A stretch of 64,000 nt of DNA from Devosia sp. (GTDB taxonomy: Bacteria > Pseudomonadota > Alphaproteobacteria > Rhizobiales > Devosiaceae): contig NZ_JAFKHE010000012.1 in NCBI RefSeq assembly GCF_017307495.1, positions 372,001 to 436,000 of the forward strand. The letters are read 5' to 3'. Under the pieces are notes generated by a model. It ran no database searches. It worked only from the letters and a program-made list of their open reading frames with translations, and was not told the DNA's origin. How positions within the stretch are numbered: position 1 is the first letter of the stretch; the number at the start of each line of letters is the position of its first letter. This document shows positions 33,897 through 44,220 of this stretch, piece after piece. A program made the position numbers and the translations under genes.

Positions 33897-35051
33897 TCAG
33901 CGACGCTTGAGGAAGCTCTCGATCCGGTTCAGCCCCTCGTCGATCGTCGCCCGGGTGCCAGCATACGAGAACCGCACGAACCGGTTCCCGTTCAGCCGGT
34001 CGAAGTCGATGCCCGGCGTCGCCGCCACGCCGACCTCGTCCAGCATGTTGAGGCAGAACCCCAGCGAGTCGTTGGTGTAGCGGGAGAAGTCGACATAGGC
34101 ATAGAACGCCCCGTCGCCCTCGCTGGCCGTCGCGAGGCCGAACTGCGCCAGCCCCTCCGCCAGCGCGTGCCGGTTCACCGCATACTGCGCCTTCTGCTCT
34201 TCCGAATAGTCGCGCTCGCCCAGCGCCACCCTGCCGGCGATCTGGCTCAGCGTCGGCGCCGCGATAAACAGGTTCTGCTGCAGCATGTAGGCGCGCTGGA
34301 AGATGTCTTCCGGCAGCACCATCCAGCCGATGCGCCAGCCGGTCATGCAGTAGTATTTCGAAAAGCTGTTGATCACGATCGCATCGCGCGTGAACTCGAG
34401 CGCCGACACCGACGGGCCGCGATAATCGAGTCCGTGGTAGATCTCATCGGAGATGAACCTGACTCCCAGCCGGGCACAGACCTCGACGATCTCCCTCAGC
34501 CCTTCGCGCGTCACCGCAGCGCCGGTGGGATTCGCCGGCGAGGCGAACAGCAGCCCGTCGAACTTCTCGCGGGCATAGGCGGCCTCGATGTCGGACGCCG
34601 TCAGCCGCCAGCCGGCTTCAGCCGTTACCGGAATCTCGACCGCCTCCATTCCGAGGCCGTCGAGCGTATTGAGATAGGCCGGATAGCCCGGTCGCGTCAC
34701 CGCGATCTTCGCCCCCCGGCCGAACGCGGCGAGGAACGCGAGGATGAAGCCGGACGACGAGCCCATGGTCACCATGAGGCTGCCCGGATCCACGGCAACG
34801 CCGTGCTGTGCCTTGTAGTAGTCGACGAGCGCCCGCCTCAGCTCGATCTGCCCGGCCGAATGCGTGTATTTCTGCGGCTGGTCGAGGGCCGCCGCCACAG
34901 CCTCGCGCACCCGCGGCGCCGGTGGTGCACCGGGCTCGCCGGATTCCATGTGCATCACGGTGCGGCCGCTCGCCTCGATCTGGGCGGCGTGGCCGGTGAT
35001 TTCCATGACGTAGAACGGCCTGAGGCCGGTGAGTTTCTGCTGGTTCGACAT
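33897..35051 (-). CDS. PLP-dependent aminotransferase (class I/II)
   Basis: Fold-type I aminotransferase of 384 residues. The Schiff-base Lys232 lies in SFSKYYCMTGWRIGW; SPANPTG (171-177), SDEIYHGL and a C-terminal FVRFSYAGT motif complete the active site. The sequence resembles aspartate-type or aromatic aminotransferases of unproven substrate. ATG 35051 (MSNQQKLTGL) is used; an in-frame start at 35087 is possible. No strong Shine-Dalgarno is seen. Confidence 0.88.
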   Translation of the reverse strand: MSNQQKLTGLRPFYVMEITGHAAQIEASGRTVMHMESGEPGAPPAPRVREAVAAALDQPQKYTHSAGQIELRRALVDYYKAQHGVAVDPGSLMVTMGSSSGFILAFLAAFGRGAKIAVTRPGYPAYLNTLDGLGMEAVEIPVTAEAGWRLTASDIEAAYAREKFDGLLFASPANPTGAAVTREGLREIVEVCARLGVRFISDEIYHGLDYRGPSVSALEFTRDAIVINSFSKYYCMTGWRIGWMVLPEDIFQRAYMLQQNLFIAAPTLSQIAGRVALGERDYSEEQKAQYAVNRHALAEGLAQFGLATASEGDGAFYAYVDFSRYTNDSLGFCLNMLDEVGVAATPGIDFDRLNGNRFVRFSYAGTRATIDEGLNRIESFLKRR

Positions 35052-35166
35052 GGCGACTTGGCTAAGCCATGTGCCGCCGCGCCTCAACTAGAATTGCACA
35101 ACCCGATCAATGCCAAATTCACCCGCGTCTGCTAGGAATTCGCCGCACGGTTGCCTCGGAGTCGCA

Positions 35167-36105
35167 ATGTCTCGTCTAACGATCGCCCTCGTCCTGCTTG
35201 TCGGCGCCCTCGCCGGCGGCCTCGCCGTGTCCCTCGCCACGCGCACCGCCCTCGACGAGACGCAGGTCAGGACCATCGCCGAGGACGTGGTGGCGGCAGC
35301 TCCGAAGACCGCCGCGGGGCTCACACCATCCGCCGTGGAGTCGATCGTCACCGACCTCATCGCGCGCCAACCCAAGCAGAATACGCCGCAGTCCGATCAG
35401 GTGGCCAGCGTCGATGCCGCGACCATCAATCCGATGATCGAGGACTACCTGCTCAAGAACCCACGTATCCTGCAGAAGGTATCCGCCGCACTCGATGCCG
35501 AACTCACCGCCGAGCGCACGGCCCAGACCAAGGCCGCGATCGCCGAACTGCAGCCGGCCCTCTACTCCGCCCCCGGCCAGGTGGTCCTCGGCAACCCCGA
35601 GGGCGATGTCACGCTGGTCGAGATGTTCGACTACAATTGCGGCTACTGCCGGCAGTCGTTGCCCGACATCGCGGCGCTGCTCGACGAGGACAAGAACCTG
35701 AGGATCATCCTCAAGGAGTTCCCCATCCTCTCGCAGGCTTCAATCGAGGCAGCGCGTGTCGCCGTGCAGGTCGCCGAAGCCAATGTCGACTACTGGAGCT
35801 TCCACCAGGCCCTGTTCACCGGCCGCGGCCAGGTCGACAAGGCCGCCGCGCTCAAGGCCGCCGCGGACCTCGGGCTCAACCCCATCACGCTCGAAATGGG
35901 CATGAAGGCGCCCAAGGTCGAAGACGTGATCCAGCAGAGCTACCGGATCGCCGACCAGCTCAAGATCACCGGCACTCCGACCTTCATCATCGGCGAGGAA
36001 GTGATCCCCGGTGCCATCGGCCTCGATGGGCTCAAGCAGCGGATCGCCAACATGCGCGCCTGCGGCGCCACGGTGTGCCCGGCGCCGACGGCCCAGCCGG
36101 GCTAA
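35167..36105 (+). CDS. DsbA-family thiol oxidoreductase
   Basis: Exported thioredoxin-fold protein of 312 residues: N-terminal membrane anchor or signal (5-25), a predicted helical DUF-like spacer (about 50-130) and a DsbA/Com1-type domain with the redox pair Cys158-Gly-Tyr-Cys161 in FDYNCGYCRQSLP and cis-proline region ITGTPTFIIGEEVIPG. Two extra cysteines near the C-terminus may form a structural disulphide. It probably introduces or isomerises disulphides in periplasmic proteins. GGAG precedes ATG 35167. Confidence 0.9.
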   Translation: MSRLTIALVLLVGALAGGLAVSLATRTALDETQVRTIAEDVVAAAPKTAAGLTPSAVESIVTDLIARQPKQNTPQSDQVASVDAATINPMIEDYLLKNPRILQKVSAALDAELTAERTAQTKAAIAELQPALYSAPGQVVLGNPEGDVTLVEMFDYNCGYCRQSLPDIAALLDEDKNLRIILKEFPILSQASIEAARVAVQVAEANVDYWSFHQALFTGRGQVDKAAALKAAADLGLNPITLEMGMKAPKVEDVIQQSYRIADQLKITGTPTFIIGEEVIPGAIGLDGLKQRIANMRACGATVCPAPTAQPG

Positions 36106-36109
36106 AGAC

Positions 36110-36240
36110 CCCTCATCCGGCGCTGCGCGCCACCTTCTCCCCGACGGGGAGAAGAATAGAGGGCCGACTGCTGCAGTCGGGTATTCCTCTCCCCGTCGGG
36201 GAGAGGGTGGACCGGCGTAGCCGGGACGGGTGAGGGGTGT
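36110..36240. repeat. RIME-like intergenic palindromic element
   Basis: A 130-bp mosaic of three perfect palindromes: CTTCTCCCCG-A-CGGGGAGAAG (36134-36154), CCGACTGC-T-GCAGTCGG (36164-36180) and CCTCTCCCCG-T-CGGGGAGAGG (36186-36206), flanked by near-inverse ACCCCTCATCC and ACGGGTGAGGGGT arms. It resembles the rhizobial intergenic mosaic elements common in Hyphomicrobiales. As RNA it would fold into a long cruciform between dsbA-like and aroQ genes. Confidence 0.75.
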
Positions 36241-36342
36241 GAGCCTCGCACCATCTCCTCCGCCCCAAAACCGCCCTTTTTCGTGCATTACTCCGCGCCG
36301 CGCTTGCGCCCGTTGGGGGGGCCGGTGCACAAGGCACGGACC

Positions 36343-36777
36343 ATGGCTCACCGCGTACTCATCCTCAACGGCCCGAACCTCAACATGCTCGGCACCCGCG
36401 AGCCGCAGACCTACGGCACGCAGACGCTCGCCGACATCGAGGCGATGGCTGTCGCCGAGGGCAAGACGCTCGGCCTCGATGTCACTTGCAGGCAATCCAA
36501 CATCGAGGGCGAGCTCGTCACCTGGATCCAGCAGGCGATGGGGCAGTTCGACGCCATCGTCATCAATCCCGGCGCCTATTCCCATACCTCGATCGCCATC
36601 CACGACGCCTTCCGTGCCGTCGGGTTGCCGGTGATCGAGGTCCACCTTTCAAACATCTATACCCGCGAGCCCTTCCGCCATCATTCCTACGTGTCGCCGG
36701 TGGCGACCGGGGTCATTTGCGGTCTGGGGGCAACCGGATATAGGCTGGCCCTCCACGCACTGGCCGAAAAACTATAA
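36343..36777 (+). CDS. aroQ: 3-dehydroquinate dehydratase, type II
   Basis: Type II dehydroquinase of 144 residues, forming a dodecamer that converts 3-dehydroquinate to 3-dehydroshikimate. Motifs are [18 protein letters not shown] with the catalytic Tyr, [21 protein letters not shown] and [17 protein letters not shown] with the catalytic His. It lies 10 bp upstream of accB, the usual aroQ-accB-accC order of alphaproteobacteria. Confidence 0.97.
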   Translation: MAHRVLILNGPNLNMLGTREPQTYGTQTLADIEAMAVAEGKTLGLDVTCRQSNIEGELVTWIQQAMGQFDAIVINPGAYSHTSIAIHDAFRAVGLPVIEVHLSNIYTREPFRHHSYVSPVATGVICGLGATGYRLALHALAEKL

Positions 36778-36787
36778 GAGGCAGAAC

Positions 36788-37285
36788 ATGACCAAGGCGT
36801 CCCCGAATGCCGACCAGGACCTGATCGAGGCCATCGCCAGGCTGCTCAACGAGCAGAACCTCGCCGAAATCGAGATCGAGCGCGAGGATGTGCGCGTCCG
36901 CGTCACCCGCAGCTACCCCTCGCAGGCCGTGCAGCAGGTCAGCGTCCCGGCCTATGCCCCGGCTGCTGTCGCTCCGGCTGCCCCGGCCTCGACCGTGCCG
37001 GCGGGTGCCGCCGCTGCCGCCGCCCCGGCGACCGACGACCTGTCGTCGAACCCCGGCACGCTCACCTCGCCCATGGTCGGCACGGCCTACCTCTCGCCCG
37101 AACCGGGCAAGCCGGCTTTCGTCAATGTCGGCGCCCGCGTGTCCGAGGGCCAGACGGTGCTGATCGTCGAGGCGATGAAGACGATGAACCAGATCCCGGC
37201 GCATCGCTCCGGCACCATCACCCGCATCCTCGTCGAGGATGGCACCCCGGTCGAGTACGGCCAGCCGCTCGTCGTCATCGAGTAA
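36788..37285 (+). CDS. accB: Biotin carboxyl carrier protein of acetyl-CoA carboxylase
   Basis: Protein of 165 residues: N-terminal helical region, Ala/Pro linker (about 55-83) and a C-terminal biotinyl domain with Lys131 in [12 protein letters not shown]. It carries CO2 on biotin from AccC to the carboxyltransferase in the first step of fatty acid synthesis. AGAGGC precedes the start. It is co-transcribed with aroQ and accC. Confidence 0.97.
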   Translation: MTKASPNADQDLIEAIARLLNEQNLAEIEIEREDVRVRVTRSYPSQAVQQVSVPAYAPAAVAPAAPASTVPAGAAAAAAPATDDLSSNPGTLTSPMVGTAYLSPEPGKPAFVNVGARVSEGQTVLIVEAMKTMNQIPAHRSGTITRILVEDGTPVEYGQPLVVIE

Positions 37286-37292
37286 CGCGGTC

Positions 37293-38639
37293 ATGTTCCA
37301 GAAGGTCCTCATCGCCAATCGCGGCGAGATCGCGCTCCGCATCCTCAGGGCCTGCAAGGAGCTCGGCATCTCGACGGTGGCCATCCACTCGACCGCCGAC
37401 TCCAACGCCATGCACGTGCGCCTCGCCGACGAGAGCGTCTGCATCGGCCCGCCGCCGGCCAAGGACAGCTACCTCAACATCCCCTCGATCATGGCCGCCT
37501 GCGAGATCACCGGCGCCGATGCCGTGCATCCGGGCTACGGCTTCCTGTCGGAGAACGCGCGCTTCGCCCGTATCCTCTCCGAGCACAAGATCACCTTCAT
37601 CGGCCCCTCCTCGCACCACATCGAGATCATGGGCGACAAGATCACCGCCAAGAAGACGGCGGTGGAGCTCGGCATCCCGGTGGTCCCCGGCTCGGCCGGC
37701 GAGGTCAAGACCGAGGCCGACGCCAAGTCGACCGCCGCGGAGATCGGCTATCCCGTGCTGATCAAGGCCACCGCCGGCGGCGGCGGTCGCGGCATGAAGG
37801 TCGCCCATACCGAGGCGGATGTGCTCACCGCCTGGTCGACCGCCCGCGCCGAGGCCAAGGCCGCGTTCGGCAACGAGTCGGTCTACATGGAGAAGTACCT
37901 CGGCCAGCCCCGGCACATCGAAGTGCAGGTGCTCGGCGACGGCCAGGGCAACGCGGTCCATCTCGGCACGCGCGACTGCTCGCTGCAGCGGCGCCACCAG
38001 AAGGTGTGGGAAGAGGCCCCGGCGCCGACCGTGCCGTTTGCCGAGCAGATGGAGATCGGCGAGATCTGCGCCGCCGCCATGCGCAAGCTGAAGTACTCGG
38101 GCGCCGGCACGATCGAGTTCCTCTACGAGAACGGCAAGTTCTACTTCATCGAGATGAACACGCGCCTGCAGGTGGAGCACCCGGTCACCGAGCGCATCAC
38201 CGGCGTCGACATCGTCTACGAGCAGATCCGCGTGGCGTCGGGCGAAAAGCTGTCGCTGACCCAGGACAAGATCCAGTTCAACGGCCACGCCATCGAGGTC
38301 CGCATCAACGCCGAGGACCCGCAGACCTTCGCGCCCTCGCCGGGCAAGATCCAGTTCTACCATCCGGCCGGCGGCGTCGGCGTTCGCGTCGACAGCGCCG
38401 TGTACCAGGGCTACACGATCCCGCCCTACTACGACTCGCTGATCGGCAAGCTCATCGTCTACGGCCGCACCCGCGACGAGTGCCTGCAGCGCCTGCGTCG
38501 CGCGGTGGACGAGTTCGTCGTGGATGGCATCAAGACCACCCTGCCCCTGTTCCAACGCCTGATCCAGAACAAGGACATCGCGGCTGCGAACTACGACATC
38601 CACTGGCTCGAGAAGTTCCTCAAGGACAACAAGGCCTGA
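37293..38639 (+). CDS. accC: Biotin carboxylase subunit of acetyl-CoA carboxylase
   Basis: ATP-grasp enzyme of 448 residues that carboxylates biotin on AccB. Motifs are FQKVLIANRGEIALRI, the HPGYGFLSEN loop, KATAGGGGRGMK (ATP-binding glycine loop), RDCSLQRRHQK and EMNTRLQVEHPVTE. ATG 37293 is seven bases after the accB stop. Confidence 0.97.
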   Translation: MFQKVLIANRGEIALRILRACKELGISTVAIHSTADSNAMHVRLADESVCIGPPPAKDSYLNIPSIMAACEITGADAVHPGYGFLSENARFARILSEHKITFIGPSSHHIEIMGDKITAKKTAVELGIPVVPGSAGEVKTEADAKSTAAEIGYPVLIKATAGGGGRGMKVAHTEADVLTAWSTARAEAKAAFGNESVYMEKYLGQPRHIEVQVLGDGQGNAVHLGTRDCSLQRRHQKVWEEAPAPTVPFAEQMEIGEICAAAMRKLKYSGAGTIEFLYENGKFYFIEMNTRLQVEHPVTERITGVDIVYEQIRVASGEKLSLTQDKIQFNGHAIEVRINAEDPQTFAPSPGKIQFYHPAGGVGVRVDSAVYQGYTIPPYYDSLIGKLIVYGRTRDECLQRLRRAVDEFVVDGIKTTLPLFQRLIQNKDIAAANYDIHWLEKFLKDNKA

Positions 38640-38726
38640 GACCGGGCCTGTTATGGCTTGGCCGACGCAAGCTGAACGAGCGCCACGGCGCCCGTTCAGT
38701 CACGCGGTCCCGGCTCGGCCGCAGCC

Positions 38727-39158
38727 TCAGTACCAGTTGTCGCCGTAGTCGTCTTCGTTGTCGTAGACGGGGTAGAGCTTCCTGATCCGGTCGACGACGC
38801 CGCTGCAGCGGTGGACGCGCATCGAGTAGTACCAGTCGCCATAGATGGCTTCGACGCGGACCCGGTTCCTGCCGAGGCGGTCGACGATGGCGACCTCTTC
38901 GAAGCCGTAGTTGATGAGGCCCCGGCGGATCTGCCTGTCGGTCAGGCACCAGTTGAAGAAGTCGTTGGGGCCGAACTGCTTCTGCTTGAACTGCTGCAGC
39001 TGCTTCTGGTCGCCGCCCTGCGGCTTGACGTCGAGCGAGAAGCCGCCCGAGAGGTTGGGGGCAGCCTGGACGGGAACCGCGCTCAGCGCGGTGCCGGCGA
39101 GAACGACGGCAAGAACCGCGGCGCGGCTGGTCTGCCGGATGAGGTTGAGAACGGTCAT
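38727..39158 (-). CDS. Secreted hypothetical protein
   Basis: Protein of 143 residues with a signal peptide (1-32, VQAAP) and a C-terminal domain (about 68-125) containing two cysteines, CLTDRQIRRGLINYGFEEV and YSMRVHRCSGVVDRI. I recognise this as a domain often seen in exported Hyphomicrobiales proteins but know no function. It has an aromatic/acidic tail (DDYGDNWY). It lies convergent with accC. Confidence 0.78.
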   Translation of the reverse strand: MTVLNLIRQTSRAAVLAVVLAGTALSAVPVQAAPNLSGGFSLDVKPQGGDQKQLQQFKQKQFGPNDFFNWCLTDRQIRRGLINYGFEEVAIVDRLGRNRVRVEAIYGDWYYSMRVHRCSGVVDRIRKLYPVYDNEDDYGDNWY

Positions 39159-39277
39159 TTTCAGTGCTCCCTGGGTTGGTCCGGTGCTGCATCTGCAGCG
39201 TTGGGACCACTCTAGCGCCCTGAAATTGAATGCGTTTGGAACCGATCACTCAGGTTTCGTTCAGCCGACCGCCATGC

Positions 39278-40030
39278 TCATGCCGCAGTCACCACAATGG
39301 CGCCGCGGCGCGTCGCGACGATCGTGTGCTCGTACTGCACGCAGGGGGCGGGCGGGTCGGCGACCAGGGTCCATTCATCATCGTCCCTCGCCTGCTCCGC
39401 CATGCGGCCGCCCAGCGAGAGGAAAGGCTCGACGGTGAACACGAGCCCGTCGGTAATGACCCGGCGTTCCGAGCGATCGGGCCAGGTCGAGATTTCGCCA
39501 GGCTCGTCATGCAAGCTGTCGCCGACGCCGTGGCTCGCGAGGTTCTCGATCAGCGTGTAGCGGTGCTTCCTGGCGAAGGCGCCGATGGCATTGCCGATGC
39601 CGGCGAGCGGCGCGCCCGAGCGAACGGCGCGGATACCCTCCCACATGGCGCGCTTGCCGTCGCGGCATAGGGCGACGAGCTTGGGGTTGGCCTCGGGCAC
39701 GACGAACGAGGCGCCGGTATCGGCGAACACACCGTTGAGTTCGGCCGAGACGTCTATATTGACCAGGTCGCCGGCTTTTATGATGCGGCTGCCTGGGATG
39801 CCGTGGGCAATCTCCTCGTTCACCGAGATGCAGGTCGCGCCGGGGAAATCGTAGGTGATCTCGGGAGCCGAGCGCGCGCCGTTTTCGTCGAGAATACGCC
39901 GCCCGATGTCGTCAAGCTCCAGCGTGGTGATCCCCGGCCGCAGCGCGGCGGCCATGGCGTCGCGCGCCACGGCGCAGATGCGGCCGATGGCCTTGAGCTT
40001 TTCGAGTTCGGCTTCGGTGGTGATGGTCAT
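39278..40030 (-). CDS. map: Methionine aminopeptidase, type I
   Basis: Metallopeptidase of 250 residues that removes the initiator methionine. The pita-bread fold metal ligands are visible: Asp in LVNIDVSAEL, Asp in VFADTGASF, His in SHGVGDSLHDEPGEI, Glu in FTVEPFL and Glu in QYEHTIV. The start overlaps the phosphotransferase stop by four bases (ATGA), so it closes the pgi-phosphotransferase-map operon. A second map gene may exist elsewhere. Confidence 0.93.
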   Translation of the reverse strand: MTITTEAELEKLKAIGRICAVARDAMAAALRPGITTLELDDIGRRILDENGARSAPEITYDFPGATCISVNEEIAHGIPGSRIIKAGDLVNIDVSAELNGVFADTGASFVVPEANPKLVALCRDGKRAMWEGIRAVRSGAPLAGIGNAIGAFARKHRYTLIENLASHGVGDSLHDEPGEISTWPDRSERRVITDGLVFTVEPFLSLGGRMAEQARDDDEWTLVADPPAPCVQYEHTIVATRRGAIVVTAA

Positions 40031-41007
40031 GCCCGCTTTTGCGCTGCCATCGCCTCGAGGTCAACGATCAGGTCGTGACGTTCTCCCTCGCGGATCACAC
40101 CGACATGGCGCAGCCACCACCACATGGTGAGGCGGTGCAACAGCAGATAGATCCAGAGCGCGGCGTCAGGATCGGGGTGGTCGATCAGACCGTAGCCCTC
40201 GCGGATCGCGGGGCCGCTCCCGGGTGCATCGTGCTCGGAACAGAACAAGGCCTTGGCGAGGTCGCAGACCGGGTCGGAGGCTTTTGCGTTGCCGAAGTCC
40301 AGCAGCCCGGTCAGCTGCAGGCGTCCCCTTGCGTCGCGTTCCGCGAGCACGTTGTTGGGCTGGAAGTCGTCATGGGCGAACACCGCGCCCCGGCTATGGG
40401 CGACGATGTCGGCGTGGTCGGCCACGATCGCCTCCAGTTGCTGCGCGAGCGCCTCGCCGCCGCCGTAGTGGCGGAAGCGATCGAAACCGTGGAGGAAGAA
40501 GCGGTCGACGAACTCAGCGTTGGTGGCGGCGGGATTGACGACGCCATCCGCGCCGAAGCTGCCGTAGCCATCGACCCGCACCGTATGCAGCTTGCGCAGC
40601 ATGGCACCCATCTGCCGATAGAGGTCGGCAACGTCTGGCTCGTCCTTGAAGGTCATCACCTGCCTGCCGGGCAGATAGTTCGCGATGGTGTAGCGGAACG
40701 GCAGGCGCGTCCGGCTCTCGTCCGACGCGACGAAGCGCGTCATCGGCACGTCGAGGTCGCGCAGCAGGCGGGAGGCGTAGGTCTCTTTGCCGGTGGCGTG
40801 CGGGTGGGCATCGTCGAAGGCCTTCAGCACCAGCGGCGGGCCTTTGATGCGATCGACCCGGAACGACCACGCGCCGCCTCCCGGCAGCTCCGCGACCGCC
40901 AACGGCGTGCCGAGACCGAAATCCTTGAGCACGCCGGCCAGCTTCAGCAGGTCGACGCTGACGGGCGCCGCCTTGTAGGGTCGCTGTGTCGCCGCGGCCT
41001 CGCTCAT
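40027..41007 (-). CDS. Aminoglycoside phosphotransferase-family kinase
   Basis: APH/choline-kinase-fold enzyme of 326 residues. Catalytic motifs are [10 protein letters not shown] (Brenner motif) and [18 protein letters not shown] (metal-binding Asp). Relatives phosphorylate sugars, ketosamines, homoserine or antibiotics; the substrate cannot be read from sequence. It overlaps pgi (ATGA) upstream and map (ATGA) downstream, which suggests a metabolic rather than a resistance role. The frame stays open upstream inside pgi, but the ATG at 41007 is the natural start. Confidence 0.85.
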   Translation of the reverse strand: MSEAAATQRPYKAAPVSVDLLKLAGVLKDFGLGTPLAVAELPGGGAWSFRVDRIKGPPLVLKAFDDAHPHATGKETYASRLLRDLDVPMTRFVASDESRTRLPFRYTIANYLPGRQVMTFKDEPDVADLYRQMGAMLRKLHTVRVDGYGSFGADGVVNPAATNAEFVDRFFLHGFDRFRHYGGGEALAQQLEAIVADHADIVAHSRGAVFAHDDFQPNNVLAERDARGRLQLTGLLDFGNAKASDPVCDLAKALFCSEHDAPGSGPAIREGYGLIDHPDPDAALWIYLLLHRLTMWWWLRHVGVIREGERHDLIVDLEAMAAQKRA

Positions 41008-42638
41008 TTCATCTTCAGATAGGCCTCGACCAGCCCCTTCGTCGAGCTGTCGTGGCCGTCGGCCTTGGCAGTGCCCTGTACCTTGGGCAGCAGGGCCTTG
41101 GCGAGCTGCTTGCCGAGCTCGACGCCCCACTGGTCGTAGGAGTTCACGCCCCAGATGGTGCCCTGCACGAACACCTTGTGCTCGTAGAGGGCAACGAGGC
41201 TGCCCAGCCGCTCGGGGGTGAGCTTCGGGTAGATCAGGGTGTTGGACGGGCGGTTGCCCGGGAACATCTTGTGCGGGGTCAGCGCCTTGATCTTCGCCTT
41301 GTCCAGGCCCTGCGCGGTCAGCTCGGCGACCACCTCGTCCTTGGTCTTGCCCAGCATCAGCGCCTCGGACTGGGCGAAGACGTTGGCGACCAGCTTGTCG
41401 TGGTGCGGCGGCAGGCTTTCGTGCGGCTGGGCGGCGACGAGGAAATCGACCGGGATCACGTCGGTGCCCTGGTGGATCAGCTGGTAGAAGGCGTGCTGGC
41501 CGTTGGTGCCGGGCTCGCCCCAGATGATCGGGCCGGTGTTGTAGTCGACCGGCTTGCCGGCAAGATTCACCGACTTGCCGTTGCTCTCCATGTCCTGCTG
41601 CTGCAGGTAAGCGGCGAAACGGGAAAGCCGCTGGTCGTAGGGCAGCACGGCGTGGGTCGAGAAGCCCCAGGCGTTGCGGTACCACACGCCGATCAGGCCC
41701 ATGATCACCGGCAGGTTCTTCTCGAGCTTGGTCTTCAAAAAGTGCTGGTCCATGTCGTAGGCGCCACGCAGGAACGCCTCGAAGTTATCGTAGCCGACGG
41801 TGATGGCGACCGGCAGGCCGATGGCCGACCAGACCGAGTAGCGGCCGCCGACCCAATCCCAGAATCCGAAGATGCGGTCGGACTTGATGCCGAAATCGGC
41901 GCAAGCCTTGAGGTTGGTCGAGAGCGCGGCGAAGTGGTCGGGCACCGCGGCCTCTCCTAGTGCATTGGCGATCCAGGCTCGGGCGGTCGCCGCGTTGGTC
42001 ATGGTCTCGTCAGTGGTGAAGGTCTTCGACGCGACGATGAACAGGGTGCGCTTGGGATCGAGCGTCTTCAGCGTGTCGTGGATGTGGGCGCCGTCGACGT
42101 TTGAGACATAATGGGCACGCAGGTCCTTGCGGGTGTAGGGCTCGAGCGCCAGCGTCACCATCACCGGGCCGAGGTCGGAGCCGCCGATGCCGATATTGAC
42201 GATGTCGGTGAAGGGCTCACCGGTCGCGCCCTTGATCGAGCCATCGCGGATCTGCTCGGAGAACGCCTTCATGGCGGCGAGCACGCCGCGCACCTCGGGC
42301 ATCACGTCCTTGCCGTCCACGACCACCTTCTTGTCGCCGAAGTAGCGCAGCGCCATGTGCTCGACGGCGCGGTCCTCGGTCGTGTTGATGTGCTCGCCCT
42401 TCCACATCGCATCGCGCCGTTCCTCGACGCCGGCGGCGCGGGCCAGATCGAACAGCGCCTCCATCGTCTTTTGATCCAAGCGGTTCTTGGAATAGTCGAG
42501 CAGCAGGTCACCGGCCTTGGCCGAGAAGGTCTTGAAACGGTTGGGATCGGCCGCGAACAGCTCGCGCATGCTCGTCTCTTCGAGACGCTTCCTGGCTTTC
42601 ATCAGAGGGTTGAGGAGGGATTTGCGGCTGGAGGCCAT
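41004..42638 (-). CDS. pgi: Glucose-6-phosphate isomerase
   Basis: Enzyme of 544 residues that interconverts glucose-6-phosphate and fructose-6-phosphate. Visible are [39 protein letters not shown], the catalytic Glu in [19 protein letters not shown] and the late [12 protein letters not shown]. Its last four bases start the phosphotransferase gene. Confidence 0.97.
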   Translation of the reverse strand: MASSRKSLLNPLMKARKRLEETSMRELFAADPNRFKTFSAKAGDLLLDYSKNRLDQKTMEALFDLARAAGVEERRDAMWKGEHINTTEDRAVEHMALRYFGDKKVVVDGKDVMPEVRGVLAAMKAFSEQIRDGSIKGATGEPFTDIVNIGIGGSDLGPVMVTLALEPYTRKDLRAHYVSNVDGAHIHDTLKTLDPKRTLFIVASKTFTTDETMTNAATARAWIANALGEAAVPDHFAALSTNLKACADFGIKSDRIFGFWDWVGGRYSVWSAIGLPVAITVGYDNFEAFLRGAYDMDQHFLKTKLEKNLPVIMGLIGVWYRNAWGFSTHAVLPYDQRLSRFAAYLQQQDMESNGKSVNLAGKPVDYNTGPIIWGEPGTNGQHAFYQLIHQGTDVIPVDFLVAAQPHESLPPHHDKLVANVFAQSEALMLGKTKDEVVAELTAQGLDKAKIKALTPHKMFPGNRPSNTLIYPKLTPERLGSLVALYEHKVFVQGTIWGVNSYDQWGVELGKQLAKALLPKVQGTAKADGHDSSTKGLVEAYLKMK

Positions 42639-42661
42639 GACCTATTCTCCTGCGAAGGTTC

Positions 42662-43792
42662 CTAGCGCGCGGGGATATCCCCCGCGTCCCATGTTGCACG
42701 GGTTTGTGCCGCATAATCGGCAAACGTACCAGCCTCGATCGCGTGACGGGCCCCGATGCAGAGCTGCTGGTAGTAGTGGAGATTGACCTGGCTGAGGATC
42801 ATGGCGCCCAGCATCTCCTCGGTGCGGATCAGGTGGTGCAGGTAGGCGCGGCTGAAGCGGCGGCAGTTGGGGTTGGGCGACTCCTCGTCGAGCGGTCGCG
42901 GATCGTCCTTGTGCCGCGCGTTCTTCAGGTTGATGACGCCGAAGCGGGTATAGGCATGGCCGTGGCGGCCGGCGCGGGTGGGGTGCACGCAGTCGAACAT
43001 GTCGACGCCGCGTTCTATGCCGCCGAGGATGTCGTCGGGCTTGCCCACGCCCATCAGGTAGCGCGGCTTGTCGGTCGGCAGCTCCGGCGTGATCTCGGAC
43101 AGGACGCGGAACATCGTCTCCTGCGGCTCGCCGACAGCGAGGCCGCCGATCGAGTAGCCGGAAAAGCCGATCGACTTCAGGCCGGCGGCGGAACGTGCTC
43201 GTAGCTCGGCATTGTCGCCGCCCTGCACGATGCCGTGCAGCGAGCGATAGGGCTGGTGGCCGAACGCGTCCTTGGAACGCTGGGCCCAGCGCAGCGACAG
43301 CTCCATGGCGCGTTCCATCTCCCTGTACTCGGAGGGGAGCGGGATGCACTCGTCGAGTTGCATGATGATGTCGCTGTCGAGCAGCGTCTGGATTTCGATC
43401 GAGCGCTCGGGAGTCAGCTCATGCGCCGATCCGTCGATGTGCGAGCGGAACTTGACGCCCTTCTCGGTCAGCTTGCGGAGCTTGGCCAAGGACATGACCT
43501 GGAAGCCGCCGGAATCCGTGAGGATCGGGCGCTGCCAGTCCATGAAGTCATGGAGGCCGCCGAGCGCGGCGACGCGCTCGGCGCCAGGGCGCAGCATCAG
43601 GTGATAGGTATTGCCGAGCAGGATATCGGCGCCGGTGTCGCGCACCTGCTCGGGATACATGCCCTTGACGGTGCCGACCGTGCCGACCGGCATGAAGGCC
43701 GGCGTGTTGACCTCGCCGCGCCAGGTATCGATGCGGCCGCGACGCGCCATGCCGTCGGTGGCGAGAAGAGTGAAGGAGTAATCGGATTTCAT
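42662..43792 (-). CDS. tgt: tRNA-guanine transglycosylase, zinc site lost
   Basis: Enzyme of 376 residues that swaps guanine-34 for preQ1 in tRNAs with GUN anticodons. The catalytic region [10 protein letters not shown] and the nucleophile region [14 protein letters not shown] are intact. The C-terminal zinc site is not: Ser305 and Asn307 replace two cysteines, Cys310 remains, and Val336 stands where the His ligand is in E. coli, within the segment before SRAYLHHL and after it. Queuosine synthesis also uses queA, encoded nearby at 44846. Confidence 0.93.
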   Translation of the reverse strand: MKSDYSFTLLATDGMARRGRIDTWRGEVNTPAFMPVGTVGTVKGMYPEQVRDTGADILLGNTYHLMLRPGAERVAALGGLHDFMDWQRPILTDSGGFQVMSLAKLRKLTEKGVKFRSHIDGSAHELTPERSIEIQTLLDSDIIMQLDECIPLPSEYREMERAMELSLRWAQRSKDAFGHQPYRSLHGIVQGGDNAELRARSAAGLKSIGFSGYSIGGLAVGEPQETMFRVLSEITPELPTDKPRYLMGVGKPDDILGGIERGVDMFDCVHPTRAGRHGHAYTRFGVINLKNARHKDDPRPLDEESPNPNCRRFSRAYLHHLIRTEEMLGAMILSQVNLHYYQQLCIGARHAIEAGTFADYAAQTRATWDAGDIPAR

Positions 43793-43841
43793 GGCCGGCT
43801 AATTAGCGGGCCCCGCGGCTCCTGTCACCCTGCCCTGCCGA

Positions 43842-44132
43842 TCAGACCGCGGCCGTGATCTTCTTGTAGTCGGCTTCGACGAAGGCCTTCATGGTGATGC
43901 CGCGCACGTTTCCGAGCGCCGCGGACTTGAGCATGAGTGTCGCGATCGCCTCATCGCTCGGTGCATCGGCGACAATCACCTGATCGTACTGGCCAAATGT
44001 CATATAGACCGACTCGAAAGTGACACCCATTTCCTTGGCTGCCGCCTTGGCGGCGTCGTAACGCGCACCGGAATTCTTGATGGCCTTGATCCCCTGCTCA
44101 GTCCAGTTGAGCAGCATGATGTACTTGGACAT
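43842..44132 (-). CDS. GYD domain protein
   Basis: Small protein of 96 residues in the GYD-domain family, an alpha-beta barrel-like fold. Motifs are YIMLLNWTEQGIKAIKNS, YMTFGQYDQVIVADAPSDE and the C-terminal LGNVRGITMKAFVEADY. Function is unknown; relatives occur as stand-alone dimers. AGGAG precedes the ATG. Confidence 0.88.
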   Translation of the reverse strand: MSKYIMLLNWTEQGIKAIKNSGARYDAAKAAAKEMGVTFESVYMTFGQYDQVIVADAPSDEAIATLMLKSAALGNVRGITMKAFVEADYKKITAAV

Positions 44133-44220
44133 TGAACGCTCCTCCTGTTGGCGAAGATTTTCTTCGCAACAGGAAGTATATCGCCAGGCGGGAGACGCGG
44201 GTACTGTAAATCGACCGATC

